Source of the DNA: Archangium lansingense | GTDB lineage: Bacteria; Myxococcota; Myxococcia; Myxococcales; Myxococcaceae | DNA length: 64,000 nucleotides | Direction: 5' to 3' | Assembly (NCBI RefSeq): GCF_026626635.1 | Contig: NZ_JAPNKA010000001.1 | Location: forward strand, 13,208,001-13,272,000 | In this document: piece by piece, positions 7,283-16,528 of the stretch | Position numbering within the stretch: position 1 is the first letter of the stretch | How the letters are laid out: every line of letters begins with the position of its first letter | Notes under the pieces: model-generated | Database searches by the model: none | Told to the model about the DNA's origin: nothing | The model's input: the letters and a program-made list of their open reading frames with translations, nothing else | Made by a program: the position numbers and the translations under genes

Positions 7283-9922
7283 CTAGGCGTCTGGCGGCAG
7301 TTCCACGGTGAAGGTCGAGCCTCGGCCCACCTCGCTCTCCAGCAAGATGGAGCCTCCGAGCGCACTGACAATCTGCTGCGTGATGTGCAGCCCCAGCCCC
7401 AGGCCCCCGTAATGACGCTCGGATACGGCTCGCTCGAACTTGCCGAAGATGCGGCCCCGGTGCTCCGGCGCAATGCCAATGCCCTCGTCCCGCACCGACA
7501 GCTTCGCCAGGCCATTCTCCCACCCGACGCGCACGTGGACGGGCCGGCCCGCCCCGTACTTGAGCGCGTTGGTGAGCAGGTTCGTCACCACCTGCTCCAG
7601 CCGCAGCCGGTCCCACCGGCCCACCACTGGTGACCCGTCCCCCAGCTCCACCCGGCACTCCACACGCGAAGCCTCGGCGGAGAGCTGCTCCAGCACGTCC
7701 CGCGCCACCGCCCTCAGGTCCACCTCTTCCAGGTGCAGCGGGAGCCGCCCCTGTGCCAGCTTCGCCACGTCCAACAGGTCATTCACCAGCCCCGCCAGCT
7801 TGCGCACCTGAGACTCGCAGCCCCGCACCACCCGCAAGACGCGCTCGGGAGACACCGGCTCGTTCACCTGCGACTCCACCACCCGCCGCAGCCCCTGCAA
7901 TTGCAGCCGAAGCGGGGTCAGCGGCGTCTTCAGCTCGTGCGAGGCCACCGCGAGGAACTCGTCGCGCAGTCGCACCGCCCGCTGTGATTCCAGGAAGAGC
8001 CGCGAGCTCTCCAGCGCCGCCGCCAGCCGGTGTGCCAGCTCCTGGCCCATGGAGAGGTCCTCCGGACACAGGCATCCCCGCGGCCTGCAGGCCCCCAGCG
8101 TGACGAGCCCCAGCACCCGCTCGTGCGAGCGCAGCGGCACCACCATCACCGAGCACACCTCTCCCGCCTCCATCACCTGCTCCAGCGGCACGAAGCCTGA
8201 CGACACCTGCCGCCAGGTCTCCGCGCGGAAGTCATGGAAGAGCAGCGGCTCGCCCGAGTGCAGTGCCTGCAACAGCGGACCCCCGGAGTCGTGCATCGAG
8301 GGCGTGGGCCAGGCCCGCCACAACCGCGGCTCCCTCGAGGGGTCCTCATGGGCCGCCGCCGCGCGCCGCAGCCCGCCCTCGGGCGTCACCAGGTCAATGA
8401 CACACCAGGAGGCCACCGACACGCTCGCCAGACCCGCCACATGTTGGAGCGTGGCGTCCGACACCTCCAGCGACTGGCCCAGCACGCGGCTGGCCGTGGC
8501 GAGGAAGCGCACCGCTCCCTCCGCGCGCTTGAGGTCCGTCAGGTCCAACACGAAGGAGATGACGCGCTCCAGATCCTCCACCTGCGCCGCGCCCGTCAGC
8601 ACCGGCACGCGGCGGCCATCCCCGCGCACCAGCTCCATCTCGAAGGCGGTGAGCACCCCGCGCGCCAACAGCTCGATCTGCTTGCGCCGCCCGGCATCCT
8701 TGCCCTCCGCCGGCACCAGCACCCCCCACTGCAGCGCGCCCCGCTCCATCTCCTGGCGGCTGTACCCGACGAGCGCGAGGAAGGCCGCATTGGCCTCGTG
8801 GATGACCCCGTCCTTGTCGGTGAAGGCCAGCCCCATCATGTCCGACTCCATGATGCGGCGGAACACCGCCTCCCCCTGGCGCAGGGACTTCTCCAGGCGC
8901 AACCGCTCGGTGATGTCCTCGAGCAGGGCCACGGCGGCCGTCACCCGGCCCTCGGTGTCCTTCACCGGCCCGGCGCTCACCGACAGGCTGAGACGGCTGC
9001 CGTCCTGGCGCTGGACGTCCAAGACCTCGCCCCGAATCGTCTCTCCCTGGGTGAGGGCTCGCACCAGCGGCCACTCGTGGGGCTCGTAGAGCCTCCCATC
9101 CGCGTGGAACCCGGAAACGGCCACCAGGTCCTCCTCCAGGTTCCAGTCTCCCGGTATGGGCCCGCCGTTGAGCCGCGCCACCTGCTCATTCCCCATCATC
9201 ATCCGGCCGCTCGGGGCCTCGGCGAGGATGACGGCCTGGGGCAACTGCTGAAGCACGGCCTTCAGACGGAGATGCTCCAGCTCCAGCAACCGGCGGTGTT
9301 CCTCGGCCTCGGCCCGCGCCCGCTCGGCCTGCTCGCGCAGCTCGCGCTCTCGCGCGTACAGGTGGGCACGCTCCAGCGCCTGGGCGCACTGCCTGGCGAC
9401 GAGGCAGGCGAAGTCCCTGTCCTCCTCCGCGAAGCCCCGCTCCCGCTCGAAGCCGAGCGTCAGCACGCCCAGCACCCGCCGCTCCACCTCCAGCGGCAGG
9501 CTCGCCCAGGCGCGCTGGTTGCTCAATTGCTTGTCGTGGGTGAACGGGTAGCGCTCCCGCAGCGACGCCAGCGACTCCACCCATACCGGCTCGCCCAGAC
9601 GCGCCGCCTCGGCGACCGGCACCGGTGCATCCACTGGCAGGCAGCCCCACGTCTCGAGGTCCACCGCGGGGATTCCTTCCACCCGGACGAGCCTCAGCCC
9701 CTGCTCCTCCATCAGATAGATGGTGCAGTCGATCGCGCCCATCGCCGGCCCGGCCTGTTGAACGATGACCCCAGCCACCTGGTCGGGCGTGAGGGCCTGC
9801 GATAGCTTGCTCGTCACCTTCTGGAGCCGCAGCAACCGCTCCACCGTCTTGCGCGCACTGTGCTGCCGCGTCTCGCTCACCCGTACCCCGGGGCAGGAGT
9901 CCACACGTTCAACAGCGCCCAC
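7283..9922 (-). CDS. Hybrid-sensor type histidine kinase, GAF-PAS-PAS-GAF-HisKA-HATPase
   Basis: The 879-residue cytoplasmic sensor kinase has no membrane segment. Order: GAF (about 38-190), charged coiled coil (190-225), two PAS domains (about 225-345 and 346-466), second GAF (470-642), HisKA (652-720) and HATPase_c (765-878). The phospho-acceptor is His662 in AVASHELKTPLTPLR. ATPase boxes are visible: NLLTNALKYG, DEGIGIA, FGKFERA and GGLGLGLH. There is no receiver domain and no response regulator adjacent, so the partner is unknown; orphan kinases of this build are common in myxobacteria. The GTG start is preceded by AGGAGG, which is itself part of a hairpin. The signal could be redox, light or small molecules; nothing in the sequence decides it. 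Confidence 0.92.
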   Translation of the reverse strand: MGAVERVDSCPGVRVSETRQHSARKTVERLLRLQKVTSKLSQALTPDQVAGVIVQQAGPAMGAIDCTIYLMEEQGLRLVRVEGIPAVDLETWGCLPVDAPVPVAEAARLGEPVWVESLASLRERYPFTHDKQLSNQRAWASLPLEVERRVLGVLTLGFERERGFAEEDRDFACLVARQCAQALERAHLYARERELREQAERARAEAEEHRRLLELEHLRLKAVLQQLPQAVILAEAPSGRMMMGNEQVARLNGGPIPGDWNLEEDLVAVSGFHADGRLYEPHEWPLVRALTQGETIRGEVLDVQRQDGSRLSLSVSAGPVKDTEGRVTAAVALLEDITERLRLEKSLRQGEAVFRRIMESDMMGLAFTDKDGVIHEANAAFLALVGYSRQEMERGALQWGVLVPAEGKDAGRRKQIELLARGVLTAFEMELVRGDGRRVPVLTGAAQVEDLERVISFVLDLTDLKRAEGAVRFLATASRVLGQSLEVSDATLQHVAGLASVSVASWCVIDLVTPEGGLRRAAAAHEDPSREPRLWRAWPTPSMHDSGGPLLQALHSGEPLLFHDFRAETWRQVSSGFVPLEQVMEAGEVCSVMVVPLRSHERVLGLVTLGACRPRGCLCPEDLSMGQELAHRLAAALESSRLFLESQRAVRLRDEFLAVASHELKTPLTPLRLQLQGLRRVVESQVNEPVSPERVLRVVRGCESQVRKLAGLVNDLLDVAKLAQGRLPLHLEEVDLRAVARDVLEQLSAEASRVECRVELGDGSPVVGRWDRLRLEQVVTNLLTNALKYGAGRPVHVRVGWENGLAKLSVRDEGIGIAPEHRGRIFGKFERAVSERHYGGLGLGLHITQQIVSALGGSILLESEVGRGSTFTVELPPDA

Positions 9923-9932
9923 GCCTTCTCTT

Positions 9933-9956
9933 CCTCCTGCCCCCGAGGACAGGAGG
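9933..9956 (-). promoter_or_regulatory. Hairpin that would mask the kinase ribosome-binding site
   Basis: In the minus-strand transcript CCTCCTG pairs with CAGGAGG (7 bp, 10-nt loop). The second arm is the Shine-Dalgarno sequence of the histidine kinase. The hairpin lacks a T-tract, so translational control is more likely than termination. This is an inference from base complementarity only. Confidence 0.4.
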
Positions 9957-10004
9957 CATGGGCAGGGGGCGGGGGACTCGGGCCCATGGGTGCGCGCGCT
10001 CCCC

Positions 10005-10721
10005 TTACAGGCGCGCGGCCGAGGCGTAGCCGCTGAACAGCTCGCTGGCGAACCTCGCTCGCTCTCCCCCCTCGGCCCGGCGGATGTAGTCGTTCAACAC
10101 GCGCCCGCCCTGCCCTCGCTGCTCCGGAAAGCGCAGGTTCATCCGCGAGCGCTTCACCCCATTACTCCCGCGATGCACGAAGACGACGGTACCGTCGCGC
10201 TCCACCGTCTCGATGACGCCCACGTGCGTCAGCCCGTCGTTGCGCACGCCATCGCGGTTGCGGTCATACGTCTCGCGGAAGAAGACGATGTCCCCAGGCT
10301 TCGGCGTGCGCTTGTGCAACGCCCCCGCGCGCTGGGCCCGCCGATGAATGGCGCTCACCGCGTTCTCACCAGGCAGCGTGCCGTGCGACAGCAGCTCGAT
10401 GCCCACGGCCTGGTAGGCGGCCCGCACCAGCCCGGAGCAGTCATCCGGCACCCGGTGCGCGGCCAGTGAAGCGCCCACCAGCTTCCCGGCGCGGCTGGCC
10501 ACACGCCGTCCCCGAGGCAGCGGGGCCGCGGGCCTCTTCTTCTTCTTGGGCGCGGCCTTCACCACGGACTTCGTGCCCCGGGTACGGGAGGGTGTTCCGG
10601 TGGAGACCGTGGCCTTCTTCGACTTCGCCGCGGGCTTCACCGGTTCACGCGGTGCGGCAACGGCCGGAGCCGTGCCGAGCACACCGAGCATCAATGGGAG
10701 CAGGAGCTTGCGAAGCATCAT
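10005..10721 (-). CDS. Secreted NlpC/P60-type (C40) cysteine peptidase, probable cell-wall hydrolase
   Basis: An N-terminal signal peptide (MMLRKLLLPLMLGVLGTAPA) is followed by a Lys/Pro-rich linker (about residues 30-75). The catalytic domain shows the Cys motif DDCSGLVRAAY, the His motif LTHVGVIETV and a following HRGSNGVKRSRMNL stretch, as in NlpC/P60 endopeptidases that cut peptidoglycan stem peptides. The total of 238 residues is compact. An alternative ATG ten codons upstream exists, but the chosen start places the signal peptide at the very N-terminus. It precedes the histidine kinase gene on the same strand with 82 bp between. The basic linker may bind envelope polymers. The exact bond cleaved is unknown. 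Confidence 0.8.
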   Translation of the reverse strand: MMLRKLLLPLMLGVLGTAPAVAAPREPVKPAAKSKKATVSTGTPSRTRGTKSVVKAAPKKKKRPAAPLPRGRRVASRAGKLVGASLAAHRVPDDCSGLVRAAYQAVGIELLSHGTLPGENAVSAIHRRAQRAGALHKRTPKPGDIVFFRETYDRNRDGVRNDGLTHVGVIETVERDGTVVFVHRGSNGVKRSRMNLRFPEQRGQGGRVLNDYIRRAEGGERARFASELFSGYASAARL

Positions 10722-10899
10722 GCAGGCAGACGAGCGTACCGCGCCGCGCATTCACCCGCGAGGATCCGGACTCCCATCTCCTCGTGCCCGCCTGTTCGCC
10801 AGGCTACGGCTCGCGGCTCCCTGGCGCATGGCTCACACATTCCGTGACATCGCCCACCAGCGGACTCCACCCACCTAGGCCACAGACTCTTCGGGGGGG

Positions 10900-13674
10900 A
10901 TGGTCTTGCTGTCCGAGCACATCCAGAGGCTCCACGAAGCGGTGCCGTTCATTCCGGCCTCGCCGCTCCTGCTCTTGTTCATTCTCGCGTCCGCCCTGCT
11001 GGCGCTATGGCTTGTCTGGCCCTTGCTGGGGGGATGGCTCCCTCGCCTGACGGCCTTCATCTCTCCCTTCCTGCCCATTGGGCTTCTCCTGCTCGCCACC
11101 GGCACCGCCGCCTTCCTTCTCATCGAGCGGAGCATCCATTTCCTCTGGGAGAGCCCGGCCCTGTGGACGGCGCTCCGTCGGCTCCCATTGGTCGAGGCGT
11201 TCGACTGGCTCTGGCCCTGGTTGCCGACAGTCCTCGCCTTCTTCCTGCTCCTCCTCGCCGGGGCCGTCTCTCTGTCGCGCCGCAGCTTCCACCTGGTGAC
11301 GCTCCTCGTCCTGCTGTCCGTCACCTTGGGAGTCGTCCTGCACGAGGAGCCACGCCGCTTCGAGCCGTCCAGCCCGGAGGCGCGAATGACCTCGGAGATC
11401 GCCACCGAGCGGCTCGCGGATCGCATCTTCGCCCCGCTCTTCCATGTGCCTGACGCCAAGCCAGACGCCGTCACGGTGGGCGCGTTCGGGCTGGTCCTCT
11501 TGCTGGGCTTCAGCTGGTTGGATCGCCTCAACCTCCGGCGCTCCCTGCGGCCCATCCGCGTCGCCAGCATCCGGGACGCCCGAGGGCAGGGCGAACCGCG
11601 TGAACGGCCGGACCTCGAGCAACTCATGCGCGAGCACCTCCATCGGAATATGCCTCACACCCCTCCGTGGCTTCCCGGTGGCACGCTGCAGTACTGGCAG
11701 GACTTCGTGGAGAAGCAGGCCACCAAGGATGACCACTGGCTCGTGCGGGCGGCGACCGTCGTCCTGCGCGTCATCCAACCTCCGAGCGGATTGGAGATCA
11801 CCGGCACCCTGGTGCAGGAAGAGGAGCTGGGACTGCCACCCGAGGAGAGAGGGAAGGCGAAGAGGCCCCCGAGTCCCCGGAACCGGTGCGGCATCATGGT
11901 CCACATGGTGGACCTGCGGACCCGTCAGACGCTGATGGCGCGCACCATCTGGAACGAGGAGTGCATCGAGAACGCCGTGGAGCAGGCGGCCTACGCCGCA
12001 GTGGAGCGCGCCTTCCGGGAATGCAAGACGCTGCCGGAGTGGGTGCATTGGGAGGAGGACGACGGCGCCGCGCTCCGCATGTACCACCAGGGAGTCCGTG
12101 AGCTCACCATGGGAGCCTGCGGCCAACAGTCGACGCAGAAGGCCAGGAGGCTCCTGTTGGAAGCGGCGAAGCGCAGTCCGGGGAGCGCGCTGGCCCGGCT
12201 GCAGCTCGCCGAGGCTCGCGAGGCCTGCGGAGACTACGTGGGGGCCATCGAGCTCTACCTCAATGTCGCCTCGCGCTACCCGCGCCTGCTGGTGGCGAAG
12301 TACCGGCTGGCCTCCACCTGCCGTGCCTTCCGCCGGTGGGGCCAGAAGATGATGGATGAGCAAAGCACCCAGGTGCCGAAACCAGAGCCAAGACCGGAGG
12401 GACGGCTGGCCTCCGTCCGCGAGGCCCTCCGCCGGTGGAGCCAGAAGCTGAGGAACGAGCCGAAGAAGACCCGGCCGGGGCCCGAGGTGCAGAAGCCGAG
12501 GGAGCGGCTCCTGCAGGCCCTCTCCTCACCCTATGCCCGGAAGTTGTGGAAGCCCTCCTGGACGAGCCTGTGTTGCCGCAGGGCGCGTGCCGAGCTCGAC
12601 ATCCACTGCCAGGACAACCTCCACACCGCGCTGCTCAACATGGCGCACCGGGCCTTGCGGCAACAGGGGAGCGTGCTCCGGTTGCTCCATTGGTGCCTCA
12701 ACGCCACGGATCGCCGCCTCTTCTGGCACACCCGGCTGTGGCCTCCCCGCAGGCAGCAGGACTTGCGCCTGGCGACCCGGTCCGCCCTGCGCTGCGTGGA
12801 GTGGCATCGCATCCAACACCAGCGCACCCTGCACCAGCGAAGCGAGAAGCGCTTCAGCTACCAGACCCCGTGTCTGTATGGCCGGCGGATGTGGACCCGC
12901 GTCCTGGCGCGGAGACTGTCCCGCGAAGTGAACCAGGCCTCTCGCATTCCCCGAAACTGGCTGGGGGCCGCCAACTTCAACCTCGCGTGCTTCTATGCGC
13001 TGTGCATGGAGGCCGAGCAGCGCGAGCTCCTGTCGCGGCTGTCAAAGCTGTGGAACGAGACGGACTCCGAGCGCCGCGCGCTCCCACTGGCCGATGAACC
13101 CCTCGCCTGTGCCTATACACGAGCGCTCACGGCCACTCAGTCGATTCGACAGACGGAGAAAGGGCCGTTCAACGAGAGGCGCAAGGAGGAGGTGTCGGCA
13201 CTCAAGACGCTGATGGACACGGCCACCCGACTGGTCTGGACCTACCGGGAGGAGCTGCCCTGGTGCTCGCGCAGACAGCTGCGCCGGCAGATCCTGGCCG
13301 TCGAGAGCACACCGCAGCCCCCACCACCCGCATGGAAGGACCTCCCCAAGGGCTCGCGCAAGGAGCTCAAAGCCCTGGCCCACCACGTGGTGAAGTCCCA
13401 CAAGCATGTCCAGGACGCCATCGAGCACCTGACCTGCTCGCTGAGAGACCCCGAGGGACCGTTCTCGTCCAAGACCTGGCATTGGCTGATTCGGCACCCG
13501 GACCTGGATGCCCTGGGCCAGCAACCCAGGTTCCAGGCCTGGCAGCAAATCATCAGGCCCGAGGGCGAGACGCTGCCCGCTCGGGCCAAGGTGAAGGCAC
13601 GCAAACGTCCTGGGACGAGTGCCAGGACCCCGTGGCCGGAGCGCCCCGAGGGGACAGCTCCGGCCACGGGGTGA
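10900..13674 (+). CDS. Large membrane protein with TPR-like region, function unknown
   Basis: The 924-residue protein has four hydrophobic segments in the first 150 residues (about 21-43, 53-75, 107-128, 132-147), then a long soluble part. Around residues 405-475 a TPR-like helical repeat is visible (KARRLLLEAAKRSPGSALAR, then CGDYVGAIELYLNVASRYPR). The rest is rich in Arg, Leu and Trp and shows no domain I recognise. The ATG follows a G-rich stretch. It is monocistronic: the upstream gene diverges and the downstream gene converges with one base between stop codons. Membrane anchoring with a cytoplasmic scaffold is a reasonable guess, no more. Confidence 0.7.
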   Translation: MVLLSEHIQRLHEAVPFIPASPLLLLFILASALLALWLVWPLLGGWLPRLTAFISPFLPIGLLLLATGTAAFLLIERSIHFLWESPALWTALRRLPLVEAFDWLWPWLPTVLAFFLLLLAGAVSLSRRSFHLVTLLVLLSVTLGVVLHEEPRRFEPSSPEARMTSEIATERLADRIFAPLFHVPDAKPDAVTVGAFGLVLLLGFSWLDRLNLRRSLRPIRVASIRDARGQGEPRERPDLEQLMREHLHRNMPHTPPWLPGGTLQYWQDFVEKQATKDDHWLVRAATVVLRVIQPPSGLEITGTLVQEEELGLPPEERGKAKRPPSPRNRCGIMVHMVDLRTRQTLMARTIWNEECIENAVEQAAYAAVERAFRECKTLPEWVHWEEDDGAALRMYHQGVRELTMGACGQQSTQKARRLLLEAAKRSPGSALARLQLAEAREACGDYVGAIELYLNVASRYPRLLVAKYRLASTCRAFRRWGQKMMDEQSTQVPKPEPRPEGRLASVREALRRWSQKLRNEPKKTRPGPEVQKPRERLLQALSSPYARKLWKPSWTSLCCRRARAELDIHCQDNLHTALLNMAHRALRQQGSVLRLLHWCLNATDRRLFWHTRLWPPRRQQDLRLATRSALRCVEWHRIQHQRTLHQRSEKRFSYQTPCLYGRRMWTRVLARRLSREVNQASRIPRNWLGAANFNLACFYALCMEAEQRELLSRLSKLWNETDSERRALPLADEPLACAYTRALTATQSIRQTEKGPFNERRKEEVSALKTLMDTATRLVWTYREELPWCSRRQLRRQILAVESTPQPPPPAWKDLPKGSRKELKALAHHVVKSHKHVQDAIEHLTCSLRDPEGPFSSKTWHWLIRHPDLDALGQQPRFQAWQQIIRPEGETLPARAKVKARKRPGTSARTPWPERPEGTAPATG

Positions 13675-13675
13675 C

Positions 13676-14101
13676 TCAGGTGCGCAGGCGACTCAGCAGC
13701 CAGCCTCCGCCCACCAGGCCCAGCACCGCGCCCAGCGACTTCACTGGGCTGCGGAGCAACCGCGACTCCAGCACGTCCACGCGGTCCGCCATCAGCAGCA
13801 GCATCACGTGCTGTACCCGGTTCTCGGGGATGCTGTACGCCACGCTCCGCAGCACCCCGCTCAATCCCTTGGGCGGCACCGCGGTGCCGAACGCCGGCGT
13901 CAGCTCGTCCAGCTCCGCCCGCTTCAACACGGGGAAGTCCGGCGGCGGCTGGCGCTCCGGCCGCTCCCAGTGCGCGCCCCCGCGCGGCTCCGGCTTCAAC
14001 AGCATGGGCACCCCAGGCCGGTTGCGAGGGTCTCCATCCACGCCCCACCCGGGAATGTCGGCGTGCACCTGCTCGGATGTGCTCGGTTCTTGGTCAGCCA
14101 T
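13676..14101 (-). CDS. Conserved-looking hypothetical protein downstream of Zn-ADH
   Basis: This 141-residue soluble protein begins MADQEPSTSEQ. It has a Pro-rich N-terminal half and a C-terminal segment GAVLGLVGGGWLLSRLRT that could touch the membrane. It starts 11 bp after the alcohol dehydrogenase stop codon on the same strand, so translation is likely coupled to that gene. The codon usage is normal for the window, which supports a real gene. No family recognised. Confidence 0.65.
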   Translation of the reverse strand: MADQEPSTSEQVHADIPGWGVDGDPRNRPGVPMLLKPEPRGGAHWERPERQPPPDFPVLKRAELDELTPAFGTAVPPKGLSGVLRSVAYSIPENRVQHVMLLLMADRVDVLESRLLRSPVKSLGAVLGLVGGGWLLSRLRT

Positions 14102-14112
14102 TCCGTGTCTCC

Positions 14113-15264
14113 TCACGCATGCCCGTGCGGCAGCAGCACGCACTTGATGCACCCATCCAGCTTCTTCTCGAAGAGCTCGTACGCACGCGGAATCTCGGCG
14201 AGCGGGAACCGGTGCGTGATGATGCCCTTGGCGTCGATGCGCCCCGCGCGGATGTGCTCCAGCAGGTGCGGCATGTAGCGCTTCACGTTGCACTGACCCA
14301 TCCGCAGCGTGAGGCCCTTGTTCATCGCCGTGCCGATCGCCACCATGTTCCACGGCGGCCCGTACACGCCGATGATGGAGACGGTGCCGCCCTTGCGTGC
14401 GGATTGAATCGCCCAGTTGATGGCAGTGGGCGAGCCCGCCTCCATCTTCAGCTTCACCCCGAGGATGCTGTGCAGCGCGGAGCCCTCGGCCTCGAGGCCC
14501 ACCGCGTCGATGCACACGTCCGGCCCGCGCCCCTGCGTCCGCTCCTTCAAGGTGGCGACGATGTTCTCCTCGTCCTTGAAGTTGAGCGTCTCCACCTGGG
14601 CGTACTGGCGCGCGAAGTCCAGCCGGTACTCGAGGCTGTCCACGGCGATGACGCGGCCGGCGCCCAGGAGCCACGCCGACTTCATGGCGAAGATGCCCAC
14701 CGGGCCGGCGCCGAACACCACCACCGTGTCCCCCGGCTGGATGTTGCCCATCTCCGCCCCCTGGTAGCCCGTGGGCAGGATGTCGCTGAGGAACAGCACC
14801 TCCTCCTCTTCCATGTCATCGGGAATCTTCATGGGCCCCACGTCCGCGAAGGGCACGCGCACGTACTGCGCCTGGCCGCCCTCGTAGCCGCCAGTGGTGT
14901 GCGAATACCCGTACACCCCCGAGGCCATCTCACTGTTGGGGTTGGTGTTCTCGCAGCAGGCCGTCAGCCCACGCTTGCAATAGAAGCAGGTGCCGCACGA
15001 GATGTTGAAGGGCACCACCACCCGGTCCCCCGGCTTGAGCGTGCGCACCGAGGTGCCCACCTCCTCCACTACGCCGGCGAACTCGTGGCCGAACGTGCAG
15101 CCCACGCGCGTGTCGGTGATGAAGCCATGGAGCAGATGCAGGTCAGAGCCACAGATGGCCGAGCGCGTCACCCGGATGATGGCGTCATTGGGGTGCAGAA
15201 TGACCGGGTCCGGCTTCGTTCCCACCGAGACCCGGTAGGGCCCCTCGTAGATCATCGCTTGCAT
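14113..15264 (-). CDS. Zinc-dependent alcohol dehydrogenase, formaldehyde-dehydrogenase-like
   Basis: This 383-residue medium-chain dehydrogenase carries catalytic zinc ligands in AICGSDLHLLHG (Cys38) and GHEFAGVVEEVG (His and Glu). Structural zinc cysteines lie in CGTCFYCKRGLTACC, and a nucleotide-binding motif in VVVFGAGPVGIFAMKSAW. The NTNPNSEMASGVYGY insert and GMGNIQ-type region match the FDH-like subgroup of Zn-ADHs (glutathione-independent formaldehyde dehydrogenase relatives). It is divergent from the N-demethylase gene at 15536, whose reaction type releases formaldehyde; detoxification of that product is an attractive inference. Cotranscribed with the small gene that follows. The actual substrate was not determined. 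Confidence 0.88.
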   Translation of the reverse strand: MQAMIYEGPYRVSVGTKPDPVILHPNDAIIRVTRSAICGSDLHLLHGFITDTRVGCTFGHEFAGVVEEVGTSVRTLKPGDRVVVPFNISCGTCFYCKRGLTACCENTNPNSEMASGVYGYSHTTGGYEGGQAQYVRVPFADVGPMKIPDDMEEEEVLFLSDILPTGYQGAEMGNIQPGDTVVVFGAGPVGIFAMKSAWLLGAGRVIAVDSLEYRLDFARQYAQVETLNFKDEENIVATLKERTQGRGPDVCIDAVGLEAEGSALHSILGVKLKMEAGSPTAINWAIQSARKGGTVSIIGVYGPPWNMVAIGTAMNKGLTLRMGQCNVKRYMPHLLEHIRAGRIDAKGIITHRFPLAEIPRAYELFEKKLDGCIKCVLLPHGHA

Positions 15265-15535
15265 TGTGTGCTGCCCTCCTCTCGCGCCGCCCTCGCGACA
15301 CGGTCGTGAAGAACCGTGGCCGCCCTCGGCCACACCGCTGCACCGACAAGCTACGCACCGGCCCAGCGGGTGGACTCCCAGCCCGGCAACCCCTTCCGCC
15401 CCAGCACCAGCCACGGGAGGGCTCCCCTGCCCGGCCGCCGATTGCACGCCTTGACGCATTGCCCCATCGGACGCGAGGGATTGGCTGTTCGAGAGAGGGG
15501 CTGAGCCGTAGAATCGAACTGGGAGAGCCCCCGAC

Positions 15536-16477
15536 GTGTTGCCCTACTTCCCCTTCGAGCAAGACAGCTATGCGATGACGCTGGGCGTGCGCGCGCTGCG
15601 GCCCGACGAGACCCTCATCGAGGTCGACGAGGCGCACTACGCGCGCGAGCTCGCGCTCAAGGCGGCCAATCTCGCCGCCAATCCCCGCGCCCGCTTTCAG
15701 GCCCTGCCGGGCACTGAGCCCCACCAGTGGGAGACGGTGACGGTGCTGCTGCCGCTGATGGCGCGCCAGAATCCCCAGCACTTCGCCCTGGAAGTGGAGG
15801 GCACGCGCTGGCGCTGGCGCAATCTGCTGCTCGGCACGGAGACGCTCTTCACCCCGGGGGACACAGGCAGCCTCCCCCACGCGCCGCTCGACTGGCTGGG
15901 CCGGCAGGTGCAGGAGGATCTCCTGCTGATGGACGGCACGCGCGAGGGACTGCCCATGATGGCGGGGCAGCTCTGCTTCCCCTCCATGTGGTGCCTGGAC
16001 GAGAAGATGGGGCGCTCGATGCTCGACATCCACACCCCAGTGCCGGGCTTCGTGTCAAAGCTGGGCACAGCCACCACGCGGCTGATGGAGGGGCTCAAGC
16101 CCGGACGCACCGTCACGCGCTGCAACTGGGCCCTCACGGTGTCGGACCGGATGGACCTCGAGCCCTGGACGCTGCCGGAGTGGAAGCACCTCTTCGAGGG
16201 CATTACGCGGGAGAACGCGGGGGAGCGGTGCTTCCTGCGGCTAGAGCGGCAGACGCTCTCGCTGATGCCAAATACGGGCGCCATCCTCTTCACCATCCAC
16301 ACCTACCGCGCCCCAGTGGCCACCGAGGTGGAAGACCCGGCGCGCCGCCGCCGGCTCGCGAACGTGCTGCGTACGGTGCCCGCGGATACGGCCACCTATA
16401 AGCGAATCAGCTCGTTCCTCGAGCCGCTGGTGGCCTGGCTGGACTCCGAGCCCGTGCCGCAGGCGGCCAACTCCTGA
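15536..16477 (+). CDS. Haem-dependent oxidative N-demethylase alpha-type protein (DUF3445)
   Basis: The 313-residue protein matches DUF3445: an N-terminal YFPFE segment, QLCFPSMWCLDEKMG, IHTPVPGF, RCNWALTVSD and a C-terminal RLERQTLSLMPNTGAILFTI. The characterised member is the haem-binding subunit of a dimethylamine oxidative demethylase, which removes a methyl group as formaldehyde. Reductase and flavin subunits known from that enzyme are not adjacent, so this copy either works alone or with unlinked partners. It starts at GTG with GGGAGAG eight bases upstream. It is divergent from the formaldehyde-dehydrogenase-like gene. Its last 63 bp recur at 18328-18390. Confidence 0.82.
   Translation: MLPYFPFEQDSYAMTLGVRALRPDETLIEVDEAHYARELALKAANLAANPRARFQALPGTEPHQWETVTVLLPLMARQNPQHFALEVEGTRWRWRNLLLGTETLFTPGDTGSLPHAPLDWLGRQVQEDLLLMDGTREGLPMMAGQLCFPSMWCLDEKMGRSMLDIHTPVPGFVSKLGTATTRLMEGLKPGRTVTRCNWALTVSDRMDLEPWTLPEWKHLFEGITRENAGERCFLRLERQTLSLMPNTGAILFTIHTYRAPVATEVEDPARRRRLANVLRTVPADTATYKRISSFLEPLVAWLDSEPVPQAANS
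16415..16477 (+). repeat. Direct repeat copy 1 (3' end of N-demethylase gene)
   Basis: These 63 bp encode the last 20 residues and stop codon of the DUF3445 protein. They match 18328-18390 at 58 of 63 positions in the same orientation and reading frame. The two copies bracket both damaged protease genes. Confidence 0.85.
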
Positions 16478-16528
16478 GCGGGGTCAGCCAGAGGACGGCG
16501 GATACCTGGAGCGATGCAACCGGCTCAC

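Noticed and set aside
15316..15333. Perfect 7-bp hairpin GTGGCCG-ccct-CGGCCAC between ADH and demethylase genes
   Set aside because: Too short and GC-rich to separate from chance in this genome; no T-tract and no second copy.
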